From Zelonia costaricensis (taxonomy: Eukaryota > Euglenozoa > Kinetoplastea > Trypanosomatida > Trypanosomatidae), in the NCBI GenBank assembly GCA_030849075.1, contig JASAOO010003448.1, positions 1-64,000 of the forward strand: 64,000 nt of DNA. Direction: 5' to 3'. Position 1 is the stretch's first letter; every line of letters begins with the position of its first letter. Positions 29,501-39,164 of the stretch are shown in pieces. The translations under genes were made by a program, and so were the position numbers. Under the pieces are notes generated by a model that made no database searches, had not been told where the DNA came from, and saw only the letters and a list, made by a program, of their open reading frames with translations.

Positions 29501-30576
29501 ATGTCGGCGGCACGCGCGCGTCGCCGCAGCGCGGCGTGTCGCCGGGCCGCCACGGCGCGGAGGAGTCGGTGATTCTCAGCGCCGGCACTGGGAGCTCAGG
29601 GTACGGCAATAAACGAGCGGCGACGACATCGGGCACCACCGTCGGCTCCAAAAACGGCGTCGCCGCGGCACAGTCAAGGCTGCTTGCGGCAGCGGCCAAG
29701 TCGCGCGCGGCAGGCGCTGAGGCGACGGCTCGTGCGGCCCCCACCGATGAAGCCGGCGCAGCCCCGCAGCCGTCGCGGCCGCCGAAGGGCGCCGCCGCTG
29801 CAACCGGGGTGGTGAGTGTTGAGGGGGCAAAGCCGGGCGTGGACGTGCTGGCACGCGGCAAGGACGGCGACACGGAGGAGGCCGCGGCCTGGACAGCGGA
29901 GGAGGGCCGAGCGCGCAGTCTGCGCCGGCTTCGTATGGCGGCGTCGGCACCCGGCACAGGCCCCGCAGCGCCGGTGGAGCCGCCGGTGAACCCCGCGCAC
30001 CTGGCGTCCTACGAGGGCGTCCTCGACGCGGCTGATCCAATGCTGCTGCGCATCGTGCGCGATCCCTTGCCCACCGGCTCGCCACCGCGGCATGGCAGCA
30101 GACGCGCCGCCGATGCCGCCGCGTCTGAGACCGCCGCGACGAGTACCGCAGCACGGCGTTCACAGCACCTGCCGCCGATTACGGCCGCCTCCGAGCGGAC
30201 GCCGGCGGACGCGTGGCCTGCCCTCACCCCTGCCCACAGCCGCTGGTTCCAGGCCGTGCCGTCGTACGAGCCGCTGCCGGGCACGCTTCGCACCACACAA
30301 ACCCTTTTGGCGCCGCCCGTTTTCACACCCAGCTCGACGGTGCTGGCGTCGGCTGGCATCACATCGACGCGGCAGCACGGCAAGAAGCTGGAGGGTCACG
30401 TCGAGTTTTTCGCAAGCGTGTCCTCGTCACCGCGCAACGCTGTGCTTGGCGGCACGACGTTGGCCGATGCTACGGTGGCGGTGGCGTCGGCCGCCCGTCT
30501 GCGACGCTCGCCGTCCCCGGGCGATGCAGCTGCTAGTCGCAGTCCGCTGCCGAAGCGGCGCGCGTATGCCCTGTGA
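26524..30576 (+). CDS. Large protein with degenerate cyclic-nucleotide-binding-like domains
   Basis: This 1350-aa protein starts at the ATG at 26524 with a disordered Ser/Arg-rich N-terminus. A first cNMP-binding-like beta barrel begins near residue 315. It contains FVPGDIIARAGEPSQRAMYFLISGKCEV and, after an insert, a GGIFGGSAVFTGTYRALS segment. That segment sits where active domains carry F-G-E-x-A-L and R-A-x, but the Glu is absent here. A second barrel near residues 485-610 has VRGEALFAQGDVAGDVYCLLEGTV and also lacks a clear phosphate-binding cassette. A partial third copy lies near residues 640-690 (FPAAKREQLAQHA, DLIIVVTGSV). A further fragment near 880-940 ends in AIPTRTLRLVY. The rest is Ala/Gly/Ser-rich linker. 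It probably uses the barrels structurally and may not bind nucleotides. Function and location are unknown. Confidence 0.82.
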   Translation: MSSTTTPMKGPRASNSLSPQRSLSMSVNERARRPSRRASALPLCMSRAQQEAHRQSSAAHSPARRRQSRVSQSHGSLVAAQLAPPPTANGWGPLLNLAETNPEVGRAIQMCSFYPSMRVQGTAFENSLNLAHRKSSHTGNLHDERARSSAATMFAGQDSAALREAMEESRSMLDISQGSVLAGSFAGSARNSFVGSNDTAGRALAVSLGDNMVQVATAMKRAAMWEVVITTALAHSTMEQLFRHRRLRRALERHMLPHLVHRKNATGSIVPKGGHPRRARDDPEATEAAKTSTTVDDPNAVPQGTYLRDHDAFFDSLRNPGVLQALAETMTRNRFVPGDIIARAGEPSQRAMYFLISGKCEVSTERPRPDSEADDGTGEGASPLLGGGARKMPSGPSTRPIKSVVRAGTTFGGIFGGSAVFTGTYRALSQCIVWVLRCEDFEQVFRAVADRTMLDKYKEAVRQHNLWWLEQRYQPSKCYGSIPIYRKLTKRMALYVKDFTPTVRVRGEALFAQGDVAGDVYCLLEGTVLRRTKGAAGTYGDDGVAQRVGTSSFAALNVAGRYLLLGEEPHLVPGVQPYSCVISSRAALFFKVPGERFINALLDYPALYSQLRTQLMQRRQDNMRLHPECLAYVPLLQRFPAAKREQLAQHAQPRVVGRNISLCDPAQHLSDLIIVVTGSVRDPRHFSHKPTKPLEVPASCDTESADGAADREQAGRGGFPGSHAHAKGDRRRGGPGMGHPADAEATFGATTNGTSGAAAAAAAALRTHGTHDGRGAHASTLGHLSAGDDGELPEEEHGTAWNFSFSEAAFANTIGSSHAGTEARVAAATTGAFGGGHHTSGGAAAQQLQLLLETAPLTYPDESDELNPALPVQPARRFTSALAGNWEALFLDKWPNGWESMSTVEAWAIPTRTLRLVYNSCAKPEQLAILSGLRHAQKDDLQLPTVPHTKLPPMSVYTQHGEAAVAAAVAAAKGGAAAPASSHSATKGNRRRDVGGTRASPQRGVSPGRHGAEESVILSAGTGSSGYGNKRAATTSGTTVGSKNGVAAAQSRLLAAAAKSRAAGAEATARAAPTDEAGAAPQPSRPPKGAAAATGVVSVEGAKPGVDVLARGKDGDTEEAAAWTAEEGRARSLRRLRMAASAPGTGPAAPVEPPVNPAHLASYEGVLDAADPMLLRIVRDPLPTGSPPRHGSRRAADAAASETAATSTAARRSQHLPPITAASERTPADAWPALTPAHSRWFQAVPSYEPLPGTLRTTQTLLAPPVFTPSSTVLASAGITSTRQHGKKLEGHVEFFASVSSSPRNAVLGGTTLADATVAVASAARLRRSPSPGDAAASRSPLPKRRAYAL

Positions 30577-31069
30577 GAAGGGCTGCGGTGCCAAGCACAG
30601 GGCATGTGCCGGGCTTCTCGGCATTCTCTAGTGTTTTGATGTACGGTTGAGGGTGTCTTGTTGTGTCTCAAGTCGGCCGGACTTGTGGACCAGGTTCAAA
30701 AAAGGGAGTTCAACAGCGTGGTGAAGGGAAGTTCCGGTAGCACTTCCGCATTCGCCTCTGCTGTTCATCTACTGCTTGACCATCTCTCTCCTTCTCGAGT
30801 GGATGAAGCGCGTCTCTCTCTCTCTGTGTGCGTGTGTGTGTGCGTGTTTGTGTGTGCGCACTTCTCCGTCTGGCCTACCTTCAGCCTATCTGGTCTCGGC
30901 TTCCCGTTTCAGGCGGGTGTGGGGAGGGGAAGGAAGAAAAAGGCCGGGCGCATTTCTTCGTCTCCTGCGACATCAAAACGCGCACGCCTATACAAGTCTC
31001 CTCCACACTCCCGTTTACTCTGCTGCCCAGGCGCCGTAGAACCGTCTATTTTCAACGGCAGCCACTAAG

Positions 31070-31089
31070 CACACACACACACACACACA
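31070..31089 (+). repeat. (CA)n microsatellite
   Basis: A CA run of about 20 nt lies about 490 nt downstream of the cNMP-like gene stop. It is one of the runs that does not sit directly ahead of a start codon. Confidence 0.85.
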
Positions 31090-33418
31090 GACAGACACTC
31101 TTGCCTCGCTTTCTGTGTCTCTGCTATCATTTCCCTCTTGTTTTCCGCAAGCCCGCCAATTGCTGATGCATGTACAATAGCGTGACTGGACAGGGCGACA
31201 CCCGCGCCGCGTTTTTCTCCTCCCCGTTTTTCGAATGGGCTGTTCTCCTCTTTTTCCTTTTTTTCAACTTCTGGGCGTTGAGACTCAGCCCTCCCCGCCT
31301 CCGCGCGGTGTCTGCAAAGGCTGGCCGTACTATACCCATTCGACCGATCGGTGGTGGGTGGGTGGGGGGGGGGGCTTGAGCAGAGCCAACGTGGCTTCAC
31401 AACACCTGCGCGGCGGCGCTGTTCTCTTTTTTCAGCATGAATTGTGCAGCTGGTTTCCGCTCGTCCCCTTCCGCGTGTTGTACGGCGTCCTACGGCGCCT
31501 TGTCTGAGGTCTCTTTTCTTCTTTGCGAGATGTACCCCCCTCCCCCTCCCCCCGCCCGCCCCTCGGATGTGCCACGGAGAAGAGGAGGGGGGGGGGCGCA
31601 GAGCTGCACCTTGTCTGGTTCTCGGCCCCCCCCCCCCCCCACTGCATCAGGGCGTACTTTTTCTTCCCCCCTACGTTGCGTTCGGCAGGCGCCCGTGTAC
31701 GGGCGCCGTCCTTCTGTTGATCGTTTTTTTTCCTCTTCTTTTCGCCGATGCGAGGAAAAAAAAAAGACGAGCCGTCTTATCGGCTGGAGGTTAGCAGTGC
31801 AGTACCTTGCTCTCTTCGCCTTCCTCGTCCCTGTTTCTTGCTGCTGCTGTTGCCTCCGACCAGGCTCCCCCCCCCCACGCGCAGCGCGCAGAGAAGCTCA
31901 GCCCAACTTTACCCTGGCTGCCGCATTTCCGACCCTCCCTTTACGGCAGCTGCGATGCACATTAGACACGTCCACCTAAACGACAACAAAAAAGAAAACA
32001 CGCACTCATCTACACGCACACACACACTCGACAAAGTGAAGATGCCAGAAGAACCCCGCAAGGTTTCGCCGCCTTCTCCCGTCTTCCTCCGCCGTTGGCT
32101 CTCTGCACCCCCTTTCTCCCTCCCCCCCCGAGGGGCAGGCAAACTTGTCCGGCAGCAAGGCGACTTCATGCATGAGGGTGCACCCGTCCGCTTCGTCATC
32201 GCTCCCCTGCCTTCCTAGGGTCTGCACGCGACGGGCCGGCCGTGCTGGCGGCATTGTCCTTGCTGCTCGCAATGCGTGGAAGCCCGCGGGGTGCCGCAAT
32301 GGATGTGGCCACTTCAAGCAACGGCGCTTGATGACAGCGCGTCGGGAACTGCCTTGCATTTCGGTCTGCCCCCGCCATCACTTGAACGTCGCACCTCCGC
32401 TGCTCCCCTTCGCCCCCTTCTTTCCTGGCGGTGGTCGCTCTCTTCCCGCACGCCTTACGCGCTGGATGCCCTCGCTCACGCTGCTGACCCCTCACCACTA
32501 CCATGTCTTGCTCAAACGTACTGCGAGCAACAGGGACGCGTCGAGCTTCCTTGGCGAGCTGCGCAGGTACGTTCGTCACCGCCCTCACTGCACTTCTCCA
32601 CCTCTTCGCTCGTCACTTCAGCAGCGCACCCCCCTCCCTCCCCTCTCCCCATTTCACGTCGTCTCTGTCTCCACCCTGTGGCACTCTGGAGATCACGAAG
32701 AACACAGCAGCATTCACGAACACACAACACCGACGCAGCTTTTTTCTTGTCTGTGTGTATGCGCGTTGTGCCTCCGCAGCGTTTCCGCTACGCCCTCTTG
32801 ATAGCTTTGGCGGTTCTGGACACTAAAGGCGACGTGCACCGCACTGCTATACCCACAGCGAGTGCAGCCTTCTTCACGTCCCCTGTCTCCCATACGCCGC
32901 CCTTCCCCCCCCTTTCCCCTCTCGCTGTCCGTATCGAAGAAGAAAAAAAACGGGTGGTTTCTTCTCTTGCTGGTCGCTCTGCTAGATCTCTTCCTTCCCT
33001 CACCCCTTCACCCCCCCCCTCCCCACCGCCGGCGGGCCTCACTTGACAGTTGACCTCATCTGGCCCCTCTTCCTCAACCCGCTTGTGCGTGTTGCCTCTT
33101 CAGCGGTTCCCTCAACACGTCTTTCACCTCTTCGTCTCTGTCTTTATCTCTTGTGGCTTCACCGAGTGCTGCTCTGTGGCTGATCTCTTGCCTTCCCTCC
33201 CTCCCCGCCTGTCCTGCGCACTGCCTCAGCTGCGGCTCTCCTGCGCCGCTACGTCCTCAAGCCCCAGCCCGAACACTTCAAAGCCGTCGAGCATCCAGAG
33301 GTGAAGAGGACAGCAGACCGCACACGCGCACACACACGCGCGCACGAAGAAGTTGCAACACGATTGACAGACAGCGTAGCGTTTCTCAAAGTGCTTTCTT
33401 CTGTCTCTCCTCTCCCAT

Positions 33419-33469
33419 CTTGTTTTTCGTTCCCTCTCTCCTGCTCTTTTCTTCTTTCGCCGACCTCAG
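33419..33469 (+). other. Candidate spliced-leader acceptor for the coiled-coil gene
   Basis: A long T/C-rich tract ends in CTCAG with AG at 33468-33469, 66 nt before the ATG at 33536. Confidence 0.55.
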
Positions 33470-33535
33470 CTGCGCCGCGACGAGGCACGCGCAAGCCCCC
33501 TTGCCGCGTTGTCTCGCTCTCTCTCCCCACCGGAC

Positions 33536-35602
33536 ATGGCGGCACCTGTGAATTGGGCCCTGCAGGAGAGCGGGGCGCACGTAGCTGAGGTGTCGCATGA
33601 GGCGGCGCACGTCGCGAGCAGCGCAGCCAACCTGCTGCAGCCGGCCGAGGACGCGCTCTGGATCACCGGCGATGCCCCGCAGCACGTGACGCTGGCGCTC
33701 TCCCCATTTCACCCACCCCTGCACTACGCCGGCTGGCACGTCTGGCACGACTACCTGACAAACCCACGCACGGTCGAAGTTGCGTCTGGGCCATCACTCG
33801 ACTCCATGAGCGCCGTTCTCGTGTGCCAGGCTCTCCCGGGCGCAGGTACGCAGGTTTGGAAACTGCCACACGCGATCCCAAGCGAGCACCGCTACGCCCG
33901 CTTCCGGATCGTCGACACCTTCGGGCCGGGCCCCACCTACATGAACAACATCGTACTGCTCGAGCAGGACCCCGGTCCGAACTACAACGCCCACACATCG
34001 CGCGAGGAGCCGTCTAGCACGGCAGACGACTTCATCCACACGAACTCACCCGACCGTCCGACCGCTGCAACGCTCAACTCGGCTGCTGGCAGTAGTGGGC
34101 TGGGTCTTCGGGGCGGCAACGCTGCTGCTGCTGCTGCTGCTGCGGCGGCACCGTACATGTTGTCCCCCGCCTCGGCGACGCGCGCGCTCAGCGGGGTGTT
34201 CGTCGGGTCCGGATTGGAGCGCAGCCCGCTGCCGCGCCAGATGCCACCCTCCTCCTTCCTCTCCGGCACCAACACCTCGACCCCTGCCGTCCGCGCATCG
34301 GACGTCGGGGTCTTTGCGCTGCCGGCGGGGTCCGCATCAGCGCACCGCGACGAAGCTGGACGCTCGCCCGGTGGGGCGCGCAGCAGCAGCCGCATGAGCC
34401 AGCTCCTGCGCGACCTTGACGATGACATCCACCTGCTTAAGCCCATCAAGAGCGTCAGCCCCGCCAAGAACATGCTGGTGTACGTGCCAGAGGAGCCGCG
34501 TGCCGCCACACCCGCGCCGCCGAACGGCGACGACGAGGAGGGCGAGGAGGAGGACGCTGATGAGCGGGACGCCGCACGCCACCGCCAGAAGCGCCGTTCT
34601 CACCGCCACCGTAGCACTCGCGACCGCAACGGACGCACGCACCACAACGGCACCTCAGCCACCGCCGCCGCCCCCGCGGCGGGGTTGGCGCTGGGGGCGT
34701 CGCCCGTGAGCCTCACCATCTGGCCGCAGCCCACGTCTTTGCCGCCTGGCCCCGAGCTCGGCGGCTCCGTCAACGAGGCGCGGCTCGGCGCGCTCGAGCA
34801 GGCTGTGGCAGCGCTCAACGAGGCCGTGCAGCACCAGCGCGACGACCTCGCGATGATTAAGCGGGTGCTGCTGCAGCAGGCGACGGAGCGGCGCAAGGAG
34901 GCGGAGCAACAGTATGAGGAGAAGCAGCGCACCGCAGCCGCGACCGCAGCGGCCGCCGTCGCGCTGGCGGCGCCTCCGCCTCCCCCGGCGGCGCACATCG
35001 CCGCACCCCCGTCACCGCCACCGCCGCAGCCGCCGCTGCCACTGACACACCGCAGCATCACGGTGGGGTTCCCCGAGGAGGCGCTGCGGGCGTACGTGGA
35101 GTCGGTGCTGGACCACAAGCTGCACAAGCACATGAAGAAGATCGAGGCGAGGCTGCTGCAGCGGCTGGACAAGCAGCTGCACGACGTCATCAAGGTGCTC
35201 TCCGTGACTGTGGAGGGGCGGCTCGCCGCGGTGCCCTCGTCACCCACGCGGTCGCCGGTAGCCGAACGCTCCTTTCGCCCGGCGTCCGCCGGACCGGCTG
35301 CGATGGCGACCGGGCAGTCGGCGATCCGCGGCATGCCACGCGGCGCGGTAGACCCTGCGGGCCCGAGCATCAACCTCAGCGAGGTCGGCTCGTCGCCGAG
35401 CTCATCCAAGGGGCACTACTACCACACTCCCGTCTCGCGCACCGACTCGGGCGGGCGGGCGCTACCGTCGAGTGCAGTGGCCGCCGCGGGGGTGGCGGCG
35501 GAGCAGCCGACGTCGTACGTACACCTGCGCCACTCGCCGCACACGTACCGCTCCGCTGCCGCCGTGCCGTCCGTCTCACTCTCCAAGAGTACCCCTCTCT
35601 GA
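33536..35602 (+). CDS. Hypothetical coiled-coil protein with N-terminal beta-sandwich-like domain
   Basis: This 688-aa protein starts at the ATG at 33536. Residues 15-150 are free of low complexity and rich in Trp and predicted strands (HYAGWHVWHDYL, SAVLVCQALPG, YARFRIVDTFGPGPTYMNNIVLLEQ). By eye they resemble a galactose-binding-like or discoidin-type sandwich, but this is tentative. A long Ser/Ala/Gly-rich linker with an Ala run follows. A basic patch HRQKRRSHRHRS lies near residue 360. A coiled coil is near residues 410-470 (LGALEQAVAALNEAVQHQRD onward), and a second helix near 505-560 contains LDHKLHKHMKKIEARLLQRL. A Pro-rich stretch separates the two helices. The arrangement suggests a structural or cytoskeletal adaptor, but I recognise no named family. 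Confidence 0.8.
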   Translation: MAAPVNWALQESGAHVAEVSHEAAHVASSAANLLQPAEDALWITGDAPQHVTLALSPFHPPLHYAGWHVWHDYLTNPRTVEVASGPSLDSMSAVLVCQALPGAGTQVWKLPHAIPSEHRYARFRIVDTFGPGPTYMNNIVLLEQDPGPNYNAHTSREEPSSTADDFIHTNSPDRPTAATLNSAAGSSGLGLRGGNAAAAAAAAAAPYMLSPASATRALSGVFVGSGLERSPLPRQMPPSSFLSGTNTSTPAVRASDVGVFALPAGSASAHRDEAGRSPGGARSSSRMSQLLRDLDDDIHLLKPIKSVSPAKNMLVYVPEEPRAATPAPPNGDDEEGEEEDADERDAARHRQKRRSHRHRSTRDRNGRTHHNGTSATAAAPAAGLALGASPVSLTIWPQPTSLPPGPELGGSVNEARLGALEQAVAALNEAVQHQRDDLAMIKRVLLQQATERRKEAEQQYEEKQRTAAATAAAAVALAAPPPPPAAHIAAPPSPPPPQPPLPLTHRSITVGFPEEALRAYVESVLDHKLHKHMKKIEARLLQRLDKQLHDVIKVLSVTVEGRLAAVPSSPTRSPVAERSFRPASAGPAAMATGQSAIRGMPRGAVDPAGPSINLSEVGSSPSSSKGHYYHTPVSRTDSGGRALPSSAVAAAGVAAEQPTSYVHLRHSPHTYRSAAAVPSVSLSKSTPL

Positions 35603-35624
35603 GCGGATGCCGCAGCGTGCGTAT

Positions 35625-35650
35625 TGGGGGCAGGGGGGGGGGTGGGTGGG
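35625..35650 (+). repeat. G-run cluster in a 3' UTR
   Basis: Runs of five, ten, three and three G residues with short spacers lie about 22 nt after the stop of the coiled-coil gene on the coding strand. Confidence 0.8.
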
Positions 35651-36437
35651 CAAGCCGTGTGACGCTGCCACACAACCTGCTCCCTCGCACTGGTCTGTGT
35701 TCCTCCGCGGGAGGGCCTCGTGCACTCTCGAAACGCATCCACGCGTTGCTCGTTGGAGGGCGGATGCGGCAGGTGCGTTGGCTTGGCACAAATTCGGTGC
35801 GGTTCAGCTCGGACCATTGCCCAGTCGTGCGCTCATCTTTTTCTTTTTCCTTTTCAAAGCTTTTTATGCTTCAGCGTGCGCCGGGTGCGCTTGGGTTTCT
35901 TTTGCTTGCAGCGGTCATGGCGTGCGAGGGAGGGAAGGGGGAGGTGCGAGGGAAGCTCTACGCGGAGTGCGTTCAGCCCCCTCCTCTCCGCCTTTTTTCC
36001 TGTATTTCCCGCTTTTTTCCGTTTTGCCGCCTTTGCGCGTGTCTGTCTGAGTGCTCCTGTATTTGCGTGTGCCCTTTTTTGGTTTTGATATGACAGCATT
36101 GCCGAAACCTCCTCCGCAGCCCCATGTACAGCGTGGTCTGGTGCGCACACGCCACATTCCCTTTTCCTCCCTCTCCACCTCTACCTGCTTCATTCAAATC
36201 CCGTTTTCTTCCTCGTTCCGGTGTCTAGTTGTTGCAACTGTGTCTGTTGGTTTGCGTGCGTGTTTTTGCGTCCGTGTCCGTGCGTGTGTTTGCCATCTCG
36301 TACGAGCGCGTGTGTGTGGGCGGTGCACACGCGATCTCATCCTCTGCCTCTTTTGCGCACCGCCCCCCTTCCCCACTTCAAAAGGCGCGGGGAAGAGCGG
36401 AGGTGAAGGTAGGAATACGCGCGTGGCTCGCTCTTTT

Positions 36438-36444
<7 letters not shown>

Positions 36445-36474
<30 letters not shown>
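36445..36474 (+). repeat. (GT)n microsatellite
   Basis: An uninterrupted GT run of about 30 nt lies in intergenic DNA downstream of the coiled-coil gene. Confidence 0.9.
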
Positions 36475-36479
<5 letters not shown>

Positions 36480-37748
36480 CTCGTCGATTGCACCTCACTT
36501 TCTTAGACGTCTTTTTCGGCTCACTTCATGTACGTGTACTCTCCAGACCCTCACCCCCCCTTTGTCTTCGCTCCGTGTGCTTTTTGCCTTCGACTCGCCC
36601 GATTCATCCCCCCCCCCTCACCCCTCCACCTCCTCCTCCTTCCCTCCACGCATGTCTTTGTGGATGCCTCTTTGCACGCACTGCACGCTTCGTCGCCCCT
36701 CTTTCTCTCTTCGTCTCCCCCGTTGCTCTCTTCACGTCACCGAGTTCATCACGTGGGAACAGCGCCGGATCGCTCAGCCGGTCACCCTCCCTCCTTCACC
36801 CTTTTGCCTCGTAACCCGCCGCGCAGCCCCTCCCCCCTCTCTGTCGTCGTCTGCAACTTGTCGAGGCTCGTCTTGAGCGTTCCATCACCCCCCCCTTCCC
36901 TCCGCACGCACCGGACACGAAACGAAACGAGCGTGCAACACGGCGCATAAAAGAAGAACACATCACGACAGTCTTCGACAGTCGGAGGAGAGAAGGTGGG
37001 AAGTGCGTGTTGCGACAGGGGCGGCGACACCACGCACTAGTCTCCGTGTTGTTGACAAGGCAGGAAAAGGCGCGTGCGCTGGTGTGACATTTGTTCGCTT
37101 TCCCGTCATGCGCCTTTCACGGAGAAGGAGTCACGCAGCAAGGGCAGCGCGGCCACGGGGGCGGAAGGTTTTATGGCGAGCATCTCGCATGCGAACAGAG
37201 TCGTGACGACGGAGAGAGGCTGCTGAACCGGCACCGCATCCAAGAGATCTGATCTGCCTCCGAGGACGAGCAGTCACCCATTTCACAGAGATACGAAATC
37301 GCTGGTCGCCTCACACAAGCTCAACGCTTCTCCGTCCGCTACTTCACTGCCATTCTTCTTCCTGCTCCTCCCTCGTCCTCCCATCTCACGTAAATCGATC
37401 TCCATTTCCTTCCATTTAGCGAACAGTATAAGCTGCAGGACGAACTCGCCGCCGCGTCATCCCGCCTCCGCGAGCCCCCTTCCCCCTCAGTGTTTCGCAT
37501 AGGAGCAAAGATAGCACAACCGTAGGCAGTCACACCAACGTGCACACACATACAACACACACAAAAAACACATAGCTAGTGGGGGATCGACATCAACTTA
37601 GGACGCCCCCCCTCCTCCCGCACTCCCGCACGTCGCCCTAGCGTAGACCGCAGCTGCTCTCGTCTTCATCTACTCGGCAACGCACTTTTGCTCGACCCCC
37701 TTCTTTACACCCCCTGCTGCTGCTTGCCGACTGCAGCGCTGCAGAAGG

Positions 37749-37778
37749 ACCTCCCCTCCGTCCCCCCCTCCCCCCCAG
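37749..37778 (+). other. Candidate spliced-leader acceptor close to the start codon
   Basis: An almost pure C tract with a few T residues ends in AG at 37777-37778, only 6 nt before the ATG at 37785. A second possible AG is at 37735-37736. Which is used cannot be decided by eye. Confidence 0.4.
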
Positions 37779-37784
37779 TAGAGA

Positions 37785-38258
37785 ATGCAGGCGCGTAGGA
37801 ATAGCATGATGCGCCGCGTGGCACGGCGCTACGCCCGTGTGCCGGGCGAGCACGGCGATGCCGGTGCCCCCGCCTTCTATCCGATTGCCATCAACCCGGC
37901 GTGGTGGGGGCAGCCATTCGCCAAGGTCAAGGACGGCACGGGCCAGCTCCTCTTTGTCTTCGGCGTCGTTTTCCCCTTCGCCTTCTACTGGCTCTTTGAC
38001 GTGACGTTCGCGCAGCGCACTCGCATCGCCCAGGTCGGCAAGCGCGCGATGACGTCGAACTTCTTCTTCCGGCAGGCCGACCTCGACGACCCAGACTACG
38101 CCATCAAGTACGAGCACCTGCGGCAGGAGATGGCGGAGAACAAGCTCGACGTCCGCTGGGGCGGCACAAACTTCCTCGCCAGCTACCTGTGGCAGCCCGG
38201 CGACCCGGAGCCGGACATCCGCCGCAAGGAGGCCCCAGCCCACGGCCACCACCACTGA
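37785..38258 (+). CDS. Small single-span membrane protein, probably mitochondrial
   Basis: This 157-aa protein has a basic N-terminus rich in Arg with no acidic residue in the first 20 (RRNSMMRRVARRYAR), consistent with a mitochondrial presequence. A proline/tryptophan segment (FYPIAINPAWWGQPF) is followed by a single hydrophobic span at about residues 54-72 (LLFVFGVVFPFAFYWLF). The C-terminal 85 residues are hydrophilic, with FFFRQADLDDPDYAIKYEHLR and a Trp-containing LASYLWQPGD segment. The protein ends in a short His cluster. Size and layout resemble accessory subunits of respiratory-chain or ATP-synthase complexes in kinetoplastids, but I cannot name one. The ATG at 37785 is well placed. 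A Met eight residues in is an alternative start. Confidence 0.82.
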   Translation: MQARRNSMMRRVARRYARVPGEHGDAGAPAFYPIAINPAWWGQPFAKVKDGTGQLLFVFGVVFPFAFYWLFDVTFAQRTRIAQVGKRAMTSNFFFRQADLDDPDYAIKYEHLRQEMAENKLDVRWGGTNFLASYLWQPGDPEPDIRRKEAPAHGHHH

Positions 38259-38676
38259 GCTGCTGCACGCTGTGGTGGTGTGTGTTTGATGTCTGACGTG
38301 TTTGGGCCGTCTTCCTCTTTTTTTTTTGCTCGTTTGTGCGCGAACTCGAGCGCCGGCGCGACCTGCACGGCGTCACGACAAGTGCGCGCAACGGGAACAG
38401 CTGTTCTCTCCGTTGTTACACTGTTGGCGTTTTGCTGGCATCTCTGCGCGCCACCTACACGCTTTCCGGCACCGTCCTCGCACTCTTGCAGGACTGCCCA
38501 GATCGACTTGCCAAAAAAAAAAACGAATGAAGACACACTCACTGGCATGCAAGCGCACACGAATAGGCATCTCCTCCCTCCTCCCGGTGAGCTAGGCGTG
38601 GGATCGTGGGTCAGCTTGACCTCTCAAAGTGGTTGACCTCAGTGTGCAGGTTGGCACATTGATGTGTCACGCAATA

Positions 38677-38694
38677 ACACACACACACACACAC
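38677..38694 (+). repeat. (CA)n microsatellite
   Basis: A CA run of about 18 nt lies in intergenic DNA 470 nt before the next start codon. Confidence 0.8.
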
Positions 38695-39125
38695 GATAGG
38701 GTGGCAACGCTGGCGAGCCAGCCGCGCTACCACGCCTACACGAGGGGACTGAGGTGTCCGACCAAAAATAAAAAAAAAAGGTAGCAGTGCAACACAACGC
38801 ACCGCCTTGACCGATCAATCCGTGCCCGCAATGGAGAAGCTTGCCCCATTTTGGAGTCGCTGGGCCACAGCCCCGCGCATGCCCTCCCCTCCCCCCCACC
38901 CCGACTCCTCGCCTCGCTCTTCTTTCTTTGAATTCCTTTCGCCTTTACACCCCCTGCCGCTTGCCTCACACGGAGGCACTACACTACAATTACCTCGCCC
39001 GGGCTCGTGCCACCCTGCGGAAGAACACACGGAACGAAGACGGCACCAGTGGCTCAGCCGCTGTCCACTCCGCGTCCGCCACTCCTGGACCACTGGGTGA
39101 GTGCCGCTGCCTTTGAGGCCACGCG

Positions 39126-39162
39126 TCTTTGCTTTGCTCTTTTTTCGTGTTCTGCTTCGCAG
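39126..39162 (+). other. Candidate spliced-leader acceptor abutting the ATG
   Basis: A T/C-rich tract ends in CGCAG with AG at 39161-39162. Only two nucleotides separate this AG from the ATG at 39165. Use of this site would leave the start codon almost directly behind the spliced leader; the AG at 38974-38975 is the alternative. Confidence 0.45.
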
Positions 39163-39164
39163 AC

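Larger units (their letters stand above)
30577..33535. other. Intergenic region (3.0 kb)
   Basis: No gene is seen. It holds a CA run at 31070-31089, a G-run cluster at 31351-31374, a C run at about 31627-31640 and long pyrimidine-rich tracts. All open frames are low-complexity translations. Confidence 0.6.
35603..37784. other. Intergenic region (2.2 kb)
   Basis: No gene is seen. A G-run cluster at 35625-35650 lies just after the upstream stop. A GT run is at 36445-36474, and C/T-rich tracts lie at 36550-36900 and 37340-37780. Confidence 0.6.
38259..39164. other. Intergenic region
   Basis: No gene is seen. A CA run lies at 38677-38694 and an A-rich stretch at 38765-38780 closes a mixed-composition segment. 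C/T-rich DNA from 38880 leads to the next gene; an AG at 38974-38975 is an alternative splice acceptor. Confidence 0.6.
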
